The notes: generated by a model not told the origin, from the sequence alone. A stretch of DNA of 64,000 bases from JAHJQQ01 sp963737555 (GCA_963737555.1 CAVTTB010000007.1:1-64000), one strand, 5' to 3'; positions 16,756 to 26,944 are shown, counted from the first letter of the stretch. A program made the numbers and translations.

Positions 16756-19425
16756 TCAGTGTTTGGGAGACTCAACCTGCGAGGCGCCAACGACCTGTAA
16801 TACCGGGGCAGTACTCCTTGCGAGACCGCGTTGCGAGTGCAGGTATTCGGTCAATGATGCCGCAGTGAGTGGTTTGCTGAAGTAGTAACCTTGCACCGCA
16901 TCGCAACCATGGTTACGCATGAATTCTAATTGCTCTTTGGTTTCAACACCCTCGGCAATCACCTTATGTCCAAGGCTGTGGGCTAGTGCTATGACCGCCA
17001 GTGCGATTGGCGCGTTACTGTTCTGCGAGGTGATGTCGCGGACGAATGATCGATCAATTTTCAGGGTCTCAATGGGTAAGCGTTGCAGGTAAGCCAGTGA
17101 AGAATATCCGGTACCGAAATCGTCAATGGAGATAACCAGGCCTAATTGACGCAATGACTGCAAGACGGCAACATTTTCCTGCATATTCTCCATCAACATG
17201 CTTTCTGTCAGTTCCAGGTCAAGCATCGAGGCCGCGAGTCCGGTGGCATCGAGAATGGCGCCCACACGGTTCACGAGATCCTTCTGCTGCAATTGCCGCG
17301 CAGATATATTGACGCTTATGCGTAGTCCATCGAAACCTTGGTCACGCCAGGTCTGCATTTGTGCGCAGGCCTCATTCAAGACCCAGTCACCGATCGCTGA
17401 AATAAGCCCAGTCTCTTCAGCCAATGGAATGAATTTTGTCGGCGGTATATCTCCAAGCTGTGGATGCCGCCAGCGTAACAAGGCCTCCATGCCAAAGACC
17501 TTGCCAGTTCCGATATCAATCTGGGGTTGGTAGTGGAGACTGAGTTCTCCACGTTCTAAGGCATGGCGCAGGCTGTTCTCCAGATTGAGGCGTTCCCGCG
17601 ACCGGTCATTCATATCGCTGCTGTAGAACTGACAGTTATTGCCGCCTTGTTTTTTGGCTTGATACATGGCCATGTCGGCGTTCTTCATAAGGCTGTCCAC
17701 AGCCATGCCATCATGCGGGAACAGGCTGATACCAATGCTGGTTGTGGTGGTCACTTCATGCCCATAAATTTCTATCGGTTCGGCCACGGTAGCAAGCAGC
17801 TTCTCGGTGATGACTTTCAACACCTCCAATTGCCTAACTTCGGAGATAACAACGACAAATTCGTCACCACCCTGGCGCGACACGGTGTCACCCTGGCGAA
17901 TGCAGCCAGTCAGGCGCTGTCCTAAGATCTGTAACAACAGATCACCGGCATGATGACCCAATGAATCGTTGATCACCTTAAAGCGATCCAAATCGAGGAA
18001 CAATACCGCCACCATACAGTGGTTGCGCTCGGCGTGTGCCAAGTTCTGCTGCAGACGGTCACGCATTAATACCCGGTTCGGCATATTGGTGACAGGATCA
18101 TAATGTGCCAGGTAATGAATCCGTTCCTGGGCATGTTTGCGTTCGGTGATATCGCGGACCACGATCGATAGCACGTCATTGCCATCATTAGAGACGACAT
18201 AAGCCCCAGTCTCAACGGCCAGCCAACTCCCGTCCTTGCATTTTAACTGGCCTTCATGGGTCGTATGTCGTCGTGCCTTCACCACTTCGGCCACATAGCT
18301 GCGCGAAGCATCGGCGGTCCCTTCACGCAAGTCGCTCAAACTCAATCTGGGAACCTCTTCTAAGCCATAGCCCAAGAGGCGGCAAAATGCCGGATTGGCA
18401 TCCAGCAGGTTAAGACTCTGGATATCGACCTGGATAATACCTTCACCCGATTGTTCCACAACGGCGCGATAGTGATTCTCCATCTCACGCTTCTTGGCTT
18501 GCGAGTACATCAGCTTGCCGGCTAGTTGGCGTAAAAATAAACCAAATAATAGGGTGATGATCAGCAGACTGAGCATGAAGTATTGAAGGGTATTGCGGCC
18601 GCTCTGATAAATCTCACGGGGTGTTTGCACCCGCAGCATCACCGCCGGCAGGCCTTCAATATCGGCCATTTGTCTATAAGCGCGGATCTTCTCATCATCC
18701 GGCGCGATGACTGAAAGACCAGAAGTTTCATTCTGCATAGAACGGGCCTGCTGAAAATCATCCGGTAGTTCCGTTCCAGCCAATAAACCAACGGCCACGT
18801 CCAGATGCGTCACTGCAGCGATCCGGGCTATCTCCGCCGCATTGAGGAAACGCCCCATGACCAACGTGCCGTTGATCGGGCCAGTTCCCTCCGAGGTTAC
18901 GATGGGCCGCAGACCAACCAATAATGGTACGCCCGATATAACGATCAGGCCCTGTCGCTCAGCATCTGGAGCAGTGAACTGTACAAATTCGGGATGACCG
19001 CGCAGGTACATCTCCAAACCATCAGGCAGCGGGATAGGGGCGGATGCTTCCAGGTCGATGGCCTTGCCAAACGCAATCCGTCCCTGCGTATCAACGAGCA
19101 GCACCAGATTCACACGCAGCCGCGTGAAAGCATCGTCCGGGAGATTCTTGTCAATGAAATCCGGTGCTTTGCCTTGCATAAACGCATAGGTATCGTCCCA
19201 GGTGGCCCAATCGTCGGCGAGCGTTCCCAGCGTTGCAATATCGTCATTCAGGGCATCCATGACTCGGCTGGCGTTTTGCGCAAGACTGTCGTTTTCCAGG
19301 GTCAGGAACCCTTTCAGCACGATGAGCTGTGACGTGCCATAGATGACGGAGAGCAAGACCAGAACGCTGGCAGCAATGATGAGATTGACTTTGGTGAGGG
19401 GTTTCATAGCATGGAGTACTGACAC
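16756..19425 (-). CDS. CHASE4-PAS-GGDEF-EAL membrane cyclic-di-GMP protein
   Basis: The 889-residue ORF is uninterrupted. Order: N-terminal membrane helix (about 13-35), a periplasmic CHASE4-type sensor (SRVMDALNDDIATLGTLADD and WATWDDTYAFM), a second membrane helix (LQYFMLSLLIITLLFGLFL, about 280-300), a PAS domain with PAC (about 325-435), GGDEF (RQGGDEFVVV with RQGD inhibitory site) and EAL (MEALLRWRH, NISARQLQQ, LELTESMLM, IDDFGTGYSSLAYL, LKIDRSFVRD, AEGVETKEQL). Both catalytic halves look complete, so it may make and break cyclic-di-GMP under control of an external signal. It sits tail-to-tail with rimK (75 bases apart). Confidence 0.95.
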   Translation of the reverse strand: MSVLHAMKPLTKVNLIIAASVLVLLSVIYGTSQLIVLKGFLTLENDSLAQNASRVMDALNDDIATLGTLADDWATWDDTYAFMQGKAPDFIDKNLPDDAFTRLRVNLVLLVDTQGRIAFGKAIDLEASAPIPLPDGLEMYLRGHPEFVQFTAPDAERQGLIVISGVPLLVGLRPIVTSEGTGPINGTLVMGRFLNAAEIARIAAVTHLDVAVGLLAGTELPDDFQQARSMQNETSGLSVIAPDDEKIRAYRQMADIEGLPAVMLRVQTPREIYQSGRNTLQYFMLSLLIITLLFGLFLRQLAGKLMYSQAKKREMENHYRAVVEQSGEGIIQVDIQSLNLLDANPAFCRLLGYGLEEVPRLSLSDLREGTADASRSYVAEVVKARRHTTHEGQLKCKDGSWLAVETGAYVVSNDGNDVLSIVVRDITERKHAQERIHYLAHYDPVTNMPNRVLMRDRLQQNLAHAERNHCMVAVLFLDLDRFKVINDSLGHHAGDLLLQILGQRLTGCIRQGDTVSRQGGDEFVVVISEVRQLEVLKVITEKLLATVAEPIEIYGHEVTTTTSIGISLFPHDGMAVDSLMKNADMAMYQAKKQGGNNCQFYSSDMNDRSRERLNLENSLRHALERGELSLHYQPQIDIGTGKVFGMEALLRWRHPQLGDIPPTKFIPLAEETGLISAIGDWVLNEACAQMQTWRDQGFDGLRISVNISARQLQQKDLVNRVGAILDATGLAASMLDLELTESMLMENMQENVAVLQSLRQLGLVISIDDFGTGYSSLAYLQRLPIETLKIDRSFVRDITSQNSNAPIALAVIALAHSLGHKVIAEGVETKEQLEFMRNHGCDAVQGYYFSKPLTAASLTEYLHSQRGLARSTAPVLQVVGASQVESPKH

Positions 19426-19922
19426 AGAGCCGGCGGCATCGTCAAACGTCCAACCTCCTCTGATATACCCGAGATATACCCGAGACCATGCGCATCAAGA
19501 TCTGGGGGGGGGCAATTCAGTTAACGGCATCACAGTATGAATATTTAGGATGGCCCGTCGGACGGGACATCCATACCCATAATGCTAGATCAATTTTTGA
19601 GTAATGGGTGAGATCTCCGGCAAATCAGGCATTGTTGCCTAGCAATGTCATTCTAACCGGGTGACCGACAAGGGTCTTGTTCTCTGACTGCCATCGGCAA
19701 CAGGCACGCATCAATGGACGCCCGCCGGCCTCAGTAATATCCCAACCTTTCCCCCAGGGCCGCACTCCGACCATTCTCGGACCTACAGATAAGTCGGACT
19801 TCACAACTCCGCCACAGCTGGATTCGACAAATTCCGGCCAGCCACAGCTAATGGTGAAGCAAGCGGAATATGCATAACATTCTCAAAAGAGATGTTGAGA
19901 TCGCATGTTTTACTGAGCGCGG
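19426..19922. other. intergenic stretch without a supported gene
   Basis: About 500 bases between two minus-strand cyclic-di-GMP genes. It contains a short tandem repeat (GATATACCCGA twice, near 19461-19482) and a run of nine G at about 19505-19513, which is prone to slippage. The right part has no plausible ORF with coding character. The promoter of the CHASE4 gene should lie near its left end. Confidence 0.6.
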
Positions 19923-21641
19923 CTATTCCAAGATCTGGCGATCATTCGGGCGACAGACATGGGTACGATTCCCGCCTTCTTTTTTGGCGGTATAACACGC
20001 CGAATCAGCCAAGGCGATTATGTCCGCAATGTTTAGATTTGCCTGGATGGGTAGTATCCCGATGCTGACGCCAATCGAGAACCGCCGTGCCCGCCAATGA
20101 AATTGGAAATCCTGAACCGTCATGCGAATTTTCTCGGCCAAGCGCACCGCCCGGTCCATGGAGCAATATTCCATCAACACCGCGAATTCGTCCCCACCCA
20201 CTCGGGCGAGTGTGTCTCGGGAACGCATTTGCCCCTGCAGCAAAGCCGCGATCTGACGCAGTAGTTCATCGCCGGCAGCATGTCCGCACGTATCATTGAT
20301 GATCTTGAACTCGTCGAGATCAAGGAAGCACAGGGCATGGTCATCTCCAGGCTCGGGGACGCTCGACACAATCCGCTGCAGGCGTCGCTCGAATTCGCGC
20401 CGGTTGATCAAGTTGGTAAGGGTGTCATGTGTGGCTTGATAGAGCAGTTGTTCTTCCAGACTGCGCTTATCCGTGACATCCCGACAAATTACCAACAGGC
20501 GTGGTTCTTTGGCGTCTGGGTCCACAGTAACTCGTTGATGGACCCAGAAGGTCGAGCCATCCTTCCTGATTTTCCGGTATTCGATCCCTTGGTCAGGGGT
20601 CGGGTCGGCGAATTGTTTTGCAACATGGTCAAAAACAACGCGCTGATCTTCAGGATGGATCACCTTAGAGGCTGACTCGCCGACCAACTCGCCAATCTCA
20701 TAGCCGAGCATGCGGGCACCCGCACGGTTAATCGAGAGTATCTCGCCGGTGCGATTGATGGTCGTGAAAATATCCGGGGCATTTTCGTACAATGCCTGGT
20801 AACGGGCTTCGCTGATCTTTAGCGCGTCTTCAGCTTCGACGGTATCCGTTATGTTTTTAAATATGCCGCGTGTCGATATAGCACCGCCATCTTTGATGAT
20901 TGAGCCGCAATCCCCAGCCAAGTGGACTGTCTCGCCTGATTTGGTCAAAAATTTGAAGGTGATGCATGTCAGCATCTCACCCATGAGCGTGCGATTGAAG
21001 CGATCTTCGCAGCATTCCCTGCTGTCAGGGTGCAGGATATCGAAAAGACTGAGCGATTCTAGTTCTTGTTGGGTATACCCCAAGGTTTCGCGCCACGCCC
21101 GGTTTGTGTAAATAATCTTGCCATCTGTCGCCACGCATTGGATCAGGTCACTGGTATTGTCGAAGATATCCAGATAGCGCTCCTCACTGGCGCGCAGGAT
21201 TTCCTCTGCCAGCATGCGCTCAGAAATGACATCGAATACGGCAACGATATGTTCAGGTTCCGGACAGTAGGCGGATATCGAGAACCACATCGCCAGTGCA
21301 TCGACATAGGTTTCGAATTTCTCGGAAACACCCCCTTGGGCTATGCGGCCAAAGTGCTCAAACAATTGTGAGGCACTCTCACGAATACCGGGAATGACTT
21401 CGGATATGCGTTTCCCGCACACATTGCGCAGACCCGTCTGTAGTTCGAAGGCGGGATTGGTCAAGAGACAGATGAAATCGCAGGGCTGCCCATTCTCAAA
21501 CAGTATCTTGCAGTACACCACGCCGTTGAGCATGTGATCGAAAATGGATTGATAGATGTTACTGTCAGAGATAACCGATGGCTTCGTGCCGGATCGTGAT
21601 TCCAATGTGGATGGGCTATTTATCGAATCATTAGGTGTCAT
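19923..21641 (-). CDS. triple-PAS diguanylate cyclase
   Basis: The 572-residue ORF has three PAS modules (about residues 28-135, 145-265 and 275-390; the second and third open with EERYLDIFDNTSDLI and EARYQALYENAPDIF). A C-terminal GGDEF domain (about 405-570) follows, with LINRREFERRL, FLDLDEFKIINDTCGHAAGD and an intact RVGGDEFAVL active site. An RSRD inhibitory motif sits at the standard spacing before it. No membrane helix is seen, so it should be cytoplasmic and sense an internal ligand or redox state through a PAS domain. There is no EAL domain. It is divergent from the deacylase gene at 22036, and both start regions flank a CRP-like palindrome at 21773. Confidence 0.95.
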   Translation of the reverse strand: MTPNDSINSPSTLESRSGTKPSVISDSNIYQSIFDHMLNGVVYCKILFENGQPCDFICLLTNPAFELQTGLRNVCGKRISEVIPGIRESASQLFEHFGRIAQGGVSEKFETYVDALAMWFSISAYCPEPEHIVAVFDVISERMLAEEILRASEERYLDIFDNTSDLIQCVATDGKIIYTNRAWRETLGYTQQELESLSLFDILHPDSRECCEDRFNRTLMGEMLTCITFKFLTKSGETVHLAGDCGSIIKDGGAISTRGIFKNITDTVEAEDALKISEARYQALYENAPDIFTTINRTGEILSINRAGARMLGYEIGELVGESASKVIHPEDQRVVFDHVAKQFADPTPDQGIEYRKIRKDGSTFWVHQRVTVDPDAKEPRLLVICRDVTDKRSLEEQLLYQATHDTLTNLINRREFERRLQRIVSSVPEPGDDHALCFLDLDEFKIINDTCGHAAGDELLRQIAALLQGQMRSRDTLARVGGDEFAVLMEYCSMDRAVRLAEKIRMTVQDFQFHWRARRFSIGVSIGILPIQANLNIADIIALADSACYTAKKEGGNRTHVCRPNDRQILE

Positions 21642-21772
21642 TGGCTAGATCCCCTGCGCGAAACCAATTCCGGAGCCTTCTGGAGTGTAGATTCTCGGCT
21701 GTTCCCATTGTGAATGGATAATTTGTACTCTACAGCAAATCAACAGCCCGTCACTGACAGCGACCTGCCAGC

Positions 21773-21788
21773 TGTGATAAATATCACT
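21773..21788. promoter_or_regulatory. CRP/FNR-superfamily-like operator
   Basis: The sequence TGTGATAAATATCACT matches the CRP/Vfr pattern TGTGA-N6-TCACA in nine of ten defined positions; the core GTGATAAATATCAC is a perfect palindrome. It lies in the 394-base divergent region between the triple-PAS diguanylate cyclase (start 21641) and the deacylase (start 22036), 132 bases from the former. The rest of this gap shows no gene. Binding is inferred from the motif only. Confidence 0.55.
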
Positions 21789-22035
21789 GAAAACAGGACG
21801 GAGTGTTATAAAGGGTCGATCTGAATCGTTCCCCTAGGTCCGTCAATAAGTTAGCCCTATAATTCGGTTAGCGCTTGAAGCTGTCTGCCAGGATTTAAGC
21901 AACCCCGACACTGTCTGCCAGATCGAGTTTCAGCTAGTCCAGTTGAGGGCATCGCCGACGACTCGGCCCCTCCGGCATGGCATACTCGGACCATGTCAGG
22001 CGCAGACACCACTGCATAGGCGTTGCCACGGGATC

Positions 22036-23088
22036 ATGAACAGCATTCCAGCCCTGCAGATCAACGGCACCAGCATCGCCCCCGGGACCAATGTCTACAT
22101 CGACATCCCGGTGACGCAGCTCTACACCCACGCGCCGATCACCATTCCCGTGCATGTCATCCACAGCAAACATCCGGGGCCACGGCTGTTCGTCAGCGGC
22201 GCGGTGCACGGCGATGAGATCAACGGTGTGGAGATCATCCGCCGGCTCTTGAAGTTGCCGGCGCTGAAACGGCTGCGCGGCACGCTGATCGCCGCACCCA
22301 TCGTCAACGTACATGGCTTCATCAATCATTCGCGCTATCTGCCGGATCGGCGCGACCTGAACCGCTCGTTTCCCGGCTCGGAAACCGGTTCGCTGACCGC
22401 GCGGGTCGCCAATATTTTTCTCACAGAAATCGTCGCCCAGTGCACGCACGGCATCGACCTGCACACCGCGCCCGTGCACCGCGACAACCTGCCGCAGGTG
22501 CGTGGCGATCTGGACAATCCGGAGATCGAACGTATGGCGCGCGCCTTCGGCGCACCGGTGATTCTCAACGGCGCGCTGGTGGACGGTTCGTTGCGCAAAC
22601 TCGCCATGGAGGCCGGCGTGCACACGCTGCTCTACGAAGCGGGCGAGGCCTTGCGCTTTGACGAACTCTGCATCCGCGGTGGTGTGCGCGGTGTGCTGTC
22701 GGTGATGCGCGAACTGGGTATGCTGCCGCAAGGGAAACACACACCGCCACCGCCCGAGGCCGTGGTGGCAAGCTCCACCTCCTGGATGCGCGCACCGCAG
22801 AGCGGCATCCTGCGCACGACGGTTGCGCTGGGCGCGCGCGTCAAACCCGGCACGCGACTCGGCGTTATCGCCGATCCTTTCGGCGAATGCGAGGTCGATG
22901 TACTCAGCACGGCATCCGGCATCATCATCGGCCGCACCAACATCCCGCTGGTACATGAAGGTGACGCCCTGTTCCACATCGCCCGTTTCGAGCAGCCTAA
23001 AGCGGCCGAGGCCGCCGTCGAGCAATTCCAGGCCGAGCACTTGAATAATCTCGATCCGCTGTTGGAAGAGGAACCGCCGATTGTGTGA
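22036..23088 (+). CDS. succinylglutamate desuccinylase/aspartoacylase family protein
   Basis: The 350-residue protein belongs to the zinc-carboxypeptidase-like AstE/AspA family. The zinc site is visible as SGAVHGDEINGVE (His and Glu) and the later His in GIDLHTAP; RDLNRSFPG supplies the conserved substrate-binding Arg/Asn pair. The catalytic Glu is likely in LLYEAGEALRF. The C-terminal beta-rich part (SGILRTTVALGARVKPG) is a lipoyl-like barrel common in this subfamily. Members of this subfamily are often encoded beside rimK, and a role in trimming or exchanging acyl/glutamyl groups is plausible but unproved. The ATG at 22036 is the first start in frame with family-like sequence. pyrC follows 45 bases downstream. 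Confidence 0.88.
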   Translation: MNSIPALQINGTSIAPGTNVYIDIPVTQLYTHAPITIPVHVIHSKHPGPRLFVSGAVHGDEINGVEIIRRLLKLPALKRLRGTLIAAPIVNVHGFINHSRYLPDRRDLNRSFPGSETGSLTARVANIFLTEIVAQCTHGIDLHTAPVHRDNLPQVRGDLDNPEIERMARAFGAPVILNGALVDGSLRKLAMEAGVHTLLYEAGEALRFDELCIRGGVRGVLSVMRELGMLPQGKHTPPPPEAVVASSTSWMRAPQSGILRTTVALGARVKPGTRLGVIADPFGECEVDVLSTASGIIIGRTNIPLVHEGDALFHIARFEQPKAAEAAVEQFQAEHLNNLDPLLEEEPPIV

Positions 23089-23133
23089 TTCACGTATATA
23101 ATCCCCGCCACACCCTCGAGCGACACACGACTA

Positions 23134-24168
23134 ATGAGCACACGCATCACCCTCACCCGCCCCGACGACTGGCATCTGCATGTGCGCGATGGCGCGGCGC
23201 TCGCCAGCGTCATACCGCACACCGCCGCGCAATTCGCACGCGCCATCATCATGCCGAATCTGAAACCGCCGGTGACGACCACGGCGCTGGCGCTGGCGTA
23301 TCGCGAACGCATTCTTGCGGCGCTGCCGGCCGGCAGCACGTTCACGCCGCTGATGACGCTGTATCTGACCGACAACACCACGGCCGACGAGATTCGCGCC
23401 GCGCATGCCAGCGATCACGTGCATGCGGTTAAATATTATCCCGCCGGCGCGACGACCAACTCGGATGCCGGCGTCACCGCCCTGGAGAAGACCTACGCGA
23501 CACTCGAAGTCATGGCCGAGATCGGCCTGCCGTTATTGCTGCACGGCGAGGTGACCGACAGCAGCATCGACGTGTTCGATCGCGAAGCGGTGTTCATCGA
23601 TCGCCACCTGGTACCCTTGCTCAAGCGCATTCCAAATTTAAAAATTGTTCTCGAACACATCACCACCGCCGAAGGCGTCGATTTCGTGCGTTCTGCGCCG
23701 GCCAATGTCGCCGGCACGCTCACCGCGCATCATCTGCTGATGAACCGTAATGCGATGTTTCAGGGCGGCATCCGTCCGCATCATTACTGCCTGCCGGTCC
23801 TCAAGCGCGAGCGTCATCGTCAGGCGCTGGTCGCCGCCGCCATCAGCGGCAATCCAAAATTCTTCCTCGGCACCGACAGCGCACCGCACGCGCGCGGCGC
23901 CAAGGAAAATGCCTGCGGCTGCGCCGGCATGTATACCGCGCACGCGGCAATGGAGTTGTACGCACAGGCGTTTGAAGACGCCGGCGCATTGGACAAACTG
24001 GAGGCCTTCGCAAGTTTCTTCGGTGCGGATTTCTACGGCCTGCCGCGCAACACGGAACAGATCACATTGATCAAACAGGCCTGGGATGTTCCCGCCAGTT
24101 ATGCCCTTGACGAGACTGAAGTAATCCCGCTGTACGCTGGTGAGACCTTGCGCTGGAAAATGCAATAA
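23134..24168 (+). CDS. pyrC: dihydroorotase
   Basis: PyrC closes carbamoyl-aspartate to dihydroorotate in pyrimidine synthesis. The 344-residue product is the short, E. coli-type class II enzyme. Zinc ligands and substrate residues are visible: DDWHLHVRDG (HxH), the lysine to be carbamylated in AVKYYPAGATTNS, LLLHGEV (His), VLEHITT (His), and FLGTDSAPH (catalytic Asp). The start at 23134 follows the deacylase gene by 45 bases on the same strand, so the two may be co-transcribed. The ORF is intact. Confidence 0.97.
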   Translation: MSTRITLTRPDDWHLHVRDGAALASVIPHTAAQFARAIIMPNLKPPVTTTALALAYRERILAALPAGSTFTPLMTLYLTDNTTADEIRAAHASDHVHAVKYYPAGATTNSDAGVTALEKTYATLEVMAEIGLPLLLHGEVTDSSIDVFDREAVFIDRHLVPLLKRIPNLKIVLEHITTAEGVDFVRSAPANVAGTLTAHHLLMNRNAMFQGGIRPHHYCLPVLKRERHRQALVAAAISGNPKFFLGTDSAPHARGAKENACGCAGMYTAHAAMELYAQAFEDAGALDKLEAFASFFGADFYGLPRNTEQITLIKQAWDVPASYALDETEVIPLYAGETLRWKMQ

Positions 24169-24241
24169 GGCGGAGCAACTGTGCATATCCCTGCACGAGC
24201 GGACGCGGAGGCTATAAAGTGCACAGAGTCATCATAGTAAG

Positions 24242-24322
24242 CGTCATTACGAGCGCAGCGCGGCAATCTCCAGCCGGATGAGTCAGTCCTAAGAGATTGC
24301 CGCGCTGCGCTCGCAATGACGG
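24242..24322. repeat. inverted pair of CGTCATTGCGAGCGCAGC-type repeats
   Basis: A CGTCATTACGAGCGCAGCGC..GGCAATCTC arm (24242-24270) faces its inverted counterpart GAGATTGCCGCGCTGCGCTCGCAATGACGG (two halves, 24293-24322), giving a hairpin with arms of nearly 29 bp and one mismatch. This is another extragenic palindrome type found widely in bacteria. It lies between pyrC and rnt and could act as a transcript end signal. Confidence 0.82.
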
Positions 24323-24429
24323 ATAAACCAGAGATCTAACAATAAATATTCTCTGCACCGTCCGCGCGCCACCACACCAGCCATCAGTGACACATCGCCA
24401 GGACCGCTGCGATCCGGTATCCTGCGCGC

Positions 24430-25071
24430 ATGTCAGATACAACTAAGCCTATGCGCCCCTCAATTCATCTGGGTGAACGATTTCGTGGTTTCCTGCCGGT
24501 CGTGGTCGATGTCGAGACCGCCGGCTTCAACTCCAAGACCGATGCCCTGCTGGAAGTCGCCGCCGTCACCTTGCAGATGGACGAGCAGGGCATTATGTCG
24601 CGTCTGGAAACCATCGCCTGTCATGTCGAGCCGTTTCCGGGTGCGAACCTCGACCCCAAGTCGCTGGAGTTCACCGGCATCGATCCGTATCACCCGTTCC
24701 GCTTCGCCAAGCCGGAACACGAGGCGTTGGAAAAAATCTACAAAGTGGTGCGGCAACAGGTTAAGGACAGCAATTGTACGCGGGCGATCCTGGTCGGCCA
24801 CAATCCGTCCTTCGACCTCGCCTTCATCAAGGCCGCCACGCAGCGCGCCGGGATCAAACGCAATCCGTTTCATTTGTTCAGCACCTTCGACACCGCCACC
24901 CTCGGCGGCCTGGCGTTTGGCCAGACGGTATTGGCGCGCGCGGTGCAGGCGGCCGGTTTCGAATGGAATGAGAAATCCGCGCACTCGGCAGCGTATGACG
25001 CCGAGCGCACTGCGGATTTGTTTTGCGCAATCGTGAACCTGTGGAAGGGCTTCCGCGCTGACGCCGAGTAG
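24430..25071 (+). CDS. rnt: ribonuclease T
   Basis: RNase T trims 3' ends of tRNA and other stable RNAs as a dimeric DEDDh exonuclease. The 213-residue protein shows the three Exo motifs: PVVVDVETAGFN (D and E), LVGHNPSFDLAF (D), and the final HSAAYDAERTADLF (H and D). The family's YHPFRFA and NPFHLFSTFDTATL segments are also present. Length equals that of E. coli RNase T. It is intact and stands alone between two unrelated genes. Confidence 0.96.
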   Translation: MSDTTKPMRPSIHLGERFRGFLPVVVDVETAGFNSKTDALLEVAAVTLQMDEQGIMSRLETIACHVEPFPGANLDPKSLEFTGIDPYHPFRFAKPEHEALEKIYKVVRQQVKDSNCTRAILVGHNPSFDLAFIKAATQRAGIKRNPFHLFSTFDTATLGGLAFGQTVLARAVQAAGFEWNEKSAHSAAYDAERTADLFCAIVNLWKGFRADAE

Positions 25072-25076
25072 GCCGA

Positions 25077-26229
25077 CTAGAACGTGTAATTCGCGCGCAG
25101 CGAATAAATGATCTGATCCTCATCGAGCACCGTATCCGAGCTGTCGAAGCCGGTGTTGGAGATCCACTGCACCGACGGCGTGATCTGGAATTGCTCGATG
25201 ACCGCGAAACGCAGATACGCCTCGGCTTGGGTAATATCATCCAACCCCGGCGCCTGCGCATCATCCGCCAAGCCGATCTGACCGATAGCCACGCCCAGCG
25301 GTGCCAGCGAAGTGGGTATCTCGGCCGCCACACCAATGAACGTATCGGCCTGTGACACCGTGTCGTCGGCCAAGCCCAAACGCACGTTCAGCTGCACATC
25401 ACCGACGGCGAAGTCGATGTTGGAATACACGCCATAGTTGTCTTCGTCGGTCGCGGTGCCGTCGAGACGGTCATGATCGGCCGTACTCAGCCACGCACCT
25501 AAACCGATCTGCGTGCCCGCCAGCGGGAAACCGCCTTCGACGGCTGCAAAGACGCCTTTGCCATCGTCACCCGACATCGGTGAGTTCCGAATAGCTGCGC
25601 TCGGGGTTGTCACCCAGACCGTTGGAACTGGTCAGCACGAAGGACAGCGAGGTGTCTTCAGCCAACTCCTGATGATAAGCGCCGCCCAAGGTGTAATCCG
25701 GAAATTCGATGGTCGGATTGGTCACAAAACTCGCCCCGAGAAACTGCGTCGTCTCATCGTTGGCGACCGCATTGGTATCGAGAAAGCCCGTGACATCCAA
25801 CAGACCCAGCGTGATCTTGCCGGGGCCGACACCTTGCGTGTAATGCAGTTCCGAGACCTGCAAGCGCCCGTTGTCATCCTCGTCCAACGCAGAGCCGGCA
25901 TCGCCATTGGCCTCGCCGATCACGCTCGCGACACCGTTCTTGCGCGGCGTGCTATTGCCTTCGACATACATCACGATCTCGCCCGGCCCGGCCGGTACGG
26001 TCGCGACCAGATCCAGCGAACCGAACAGCTCATCGTCGACGGCGCTATCGTCGGCATGTTGGGCCGTCGCCGTAAAACCACCTTCAAACTCGACGCCGCG
26101 AGCGGCGTCCTCATGCACGGCGCCGTGTCGCTCATCGACCTCATCCGCCCAGGCCAGATGCGCGCCACACGTCAGCAGCAATAGGCCTTGCATAGCGACA
26201 AGCCGGGGAGTGAAAAGAGTTGTGCGCAT
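25077..26229 (-). CDS. outer-membrane beta-barrel porin, possibly OprB-like; one frameshift
   Basis: The ATG at 26229 begins a signal peptide (LVAMQGLLLLTCGAHLAWA). The mature part is acidic, lacks long hydrophobic stretches, shows alternating strand-like segments and ends in SLRANYTF; a C-terminal Phe is the outer-membrane assembly signal. The frame is lost at 25570-25572 (GGG on the coding strand) and continues with DDGKGVFAAVEGGFPLAGTQ. The combined length is about 384 residues. The layout of alternating short strands and the ending resemble carbohydrate-selective porins of the OprB family, but I see no decisive motif. It converges on rnt with only five bases between the stops. Confidence 0.7.
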
Positions 26230-26387
26230 AGCAACCTCGCTGAATAACGTTCATAAGTGGAGTGTATTTCTATCAGCGCGGGATAATGCCTGCATTGTCC
26301 GCGGTGAACAATGCCAAATAGCATGGGTTCCACGACCCGACCGCTTTGGTTACACTCGGAACCATCCCTACAGGAGGCCAGACAGCC

Positions 26388-26943
26388 ATGCCCACGCTCC
26401 CGGAAAAATCCCAGCAGGTTGTGCAAGCGCACGCCGGACTGATTCATCGCGTCGTCATCGCCTGCCAGAACCGCGCCGCCGTCCCCGATCTTGAAGATAT
26501 CCTCAAACAGGCCAACGACAACGGCTGGTCCAATCTCGTCGCCGCCATCCGCAAGATTCTCGCCGGCAAGCGCGACATCGGCGCCTTCCGCCATCTCGAC
26601 GAAGAAGACTTCACCATTATCGAATCGATTCTGATGGGCCTGCAGAATCCCGCTACGCTGCCCGATCTGTCAGAGGGATTCGACGCCAACATGGCCGCAC
26701 CCGGTCTGGCCTACGATGATTCACGCCGCACGCAGCGGCAATCTCGAAGCACTGCAACTGATCGCCACCATGGCCACGCAGATGCTACAAGCCGGCGGCG
26801 ATATGGCACGACTGGCCGGCATCGTCCGTCCGCTGGTCACGGGTGAACGCGATGCGGACAAGTTGTGCCAGGGCATGAGCGAGTCCGGAGAGAAATTGGT
26901 GTTGGGGATTTTGCGGGAGTTGGCGAAGTTGGAAGGGCATTAG
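26388..26943 (+). CDS. conserved hypothetical protein, one frameshift
   Basis: A ribosome binding site (CAGGAGG, about 26371) precedes the ATG at 26388. The restored product of about 184 residues is soluble, helical and acidic: MPTLPEKSQQVVQAHAGLIH, AVPDLEDILKQANDNGWSNL, then MIHAARSGNLEALQLIATMA and LVTGERDADKLCQGMSESGE. A single extra G at 26715 (TACGATG) breaks the frame; removing it gives ..GLAYMIHAAR. The pattern suggests a helical repeat or adaptor-like protein. I do not recognise a named family and give no function. Confidence 0.7.
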
Positions 26944-26944
26944 A

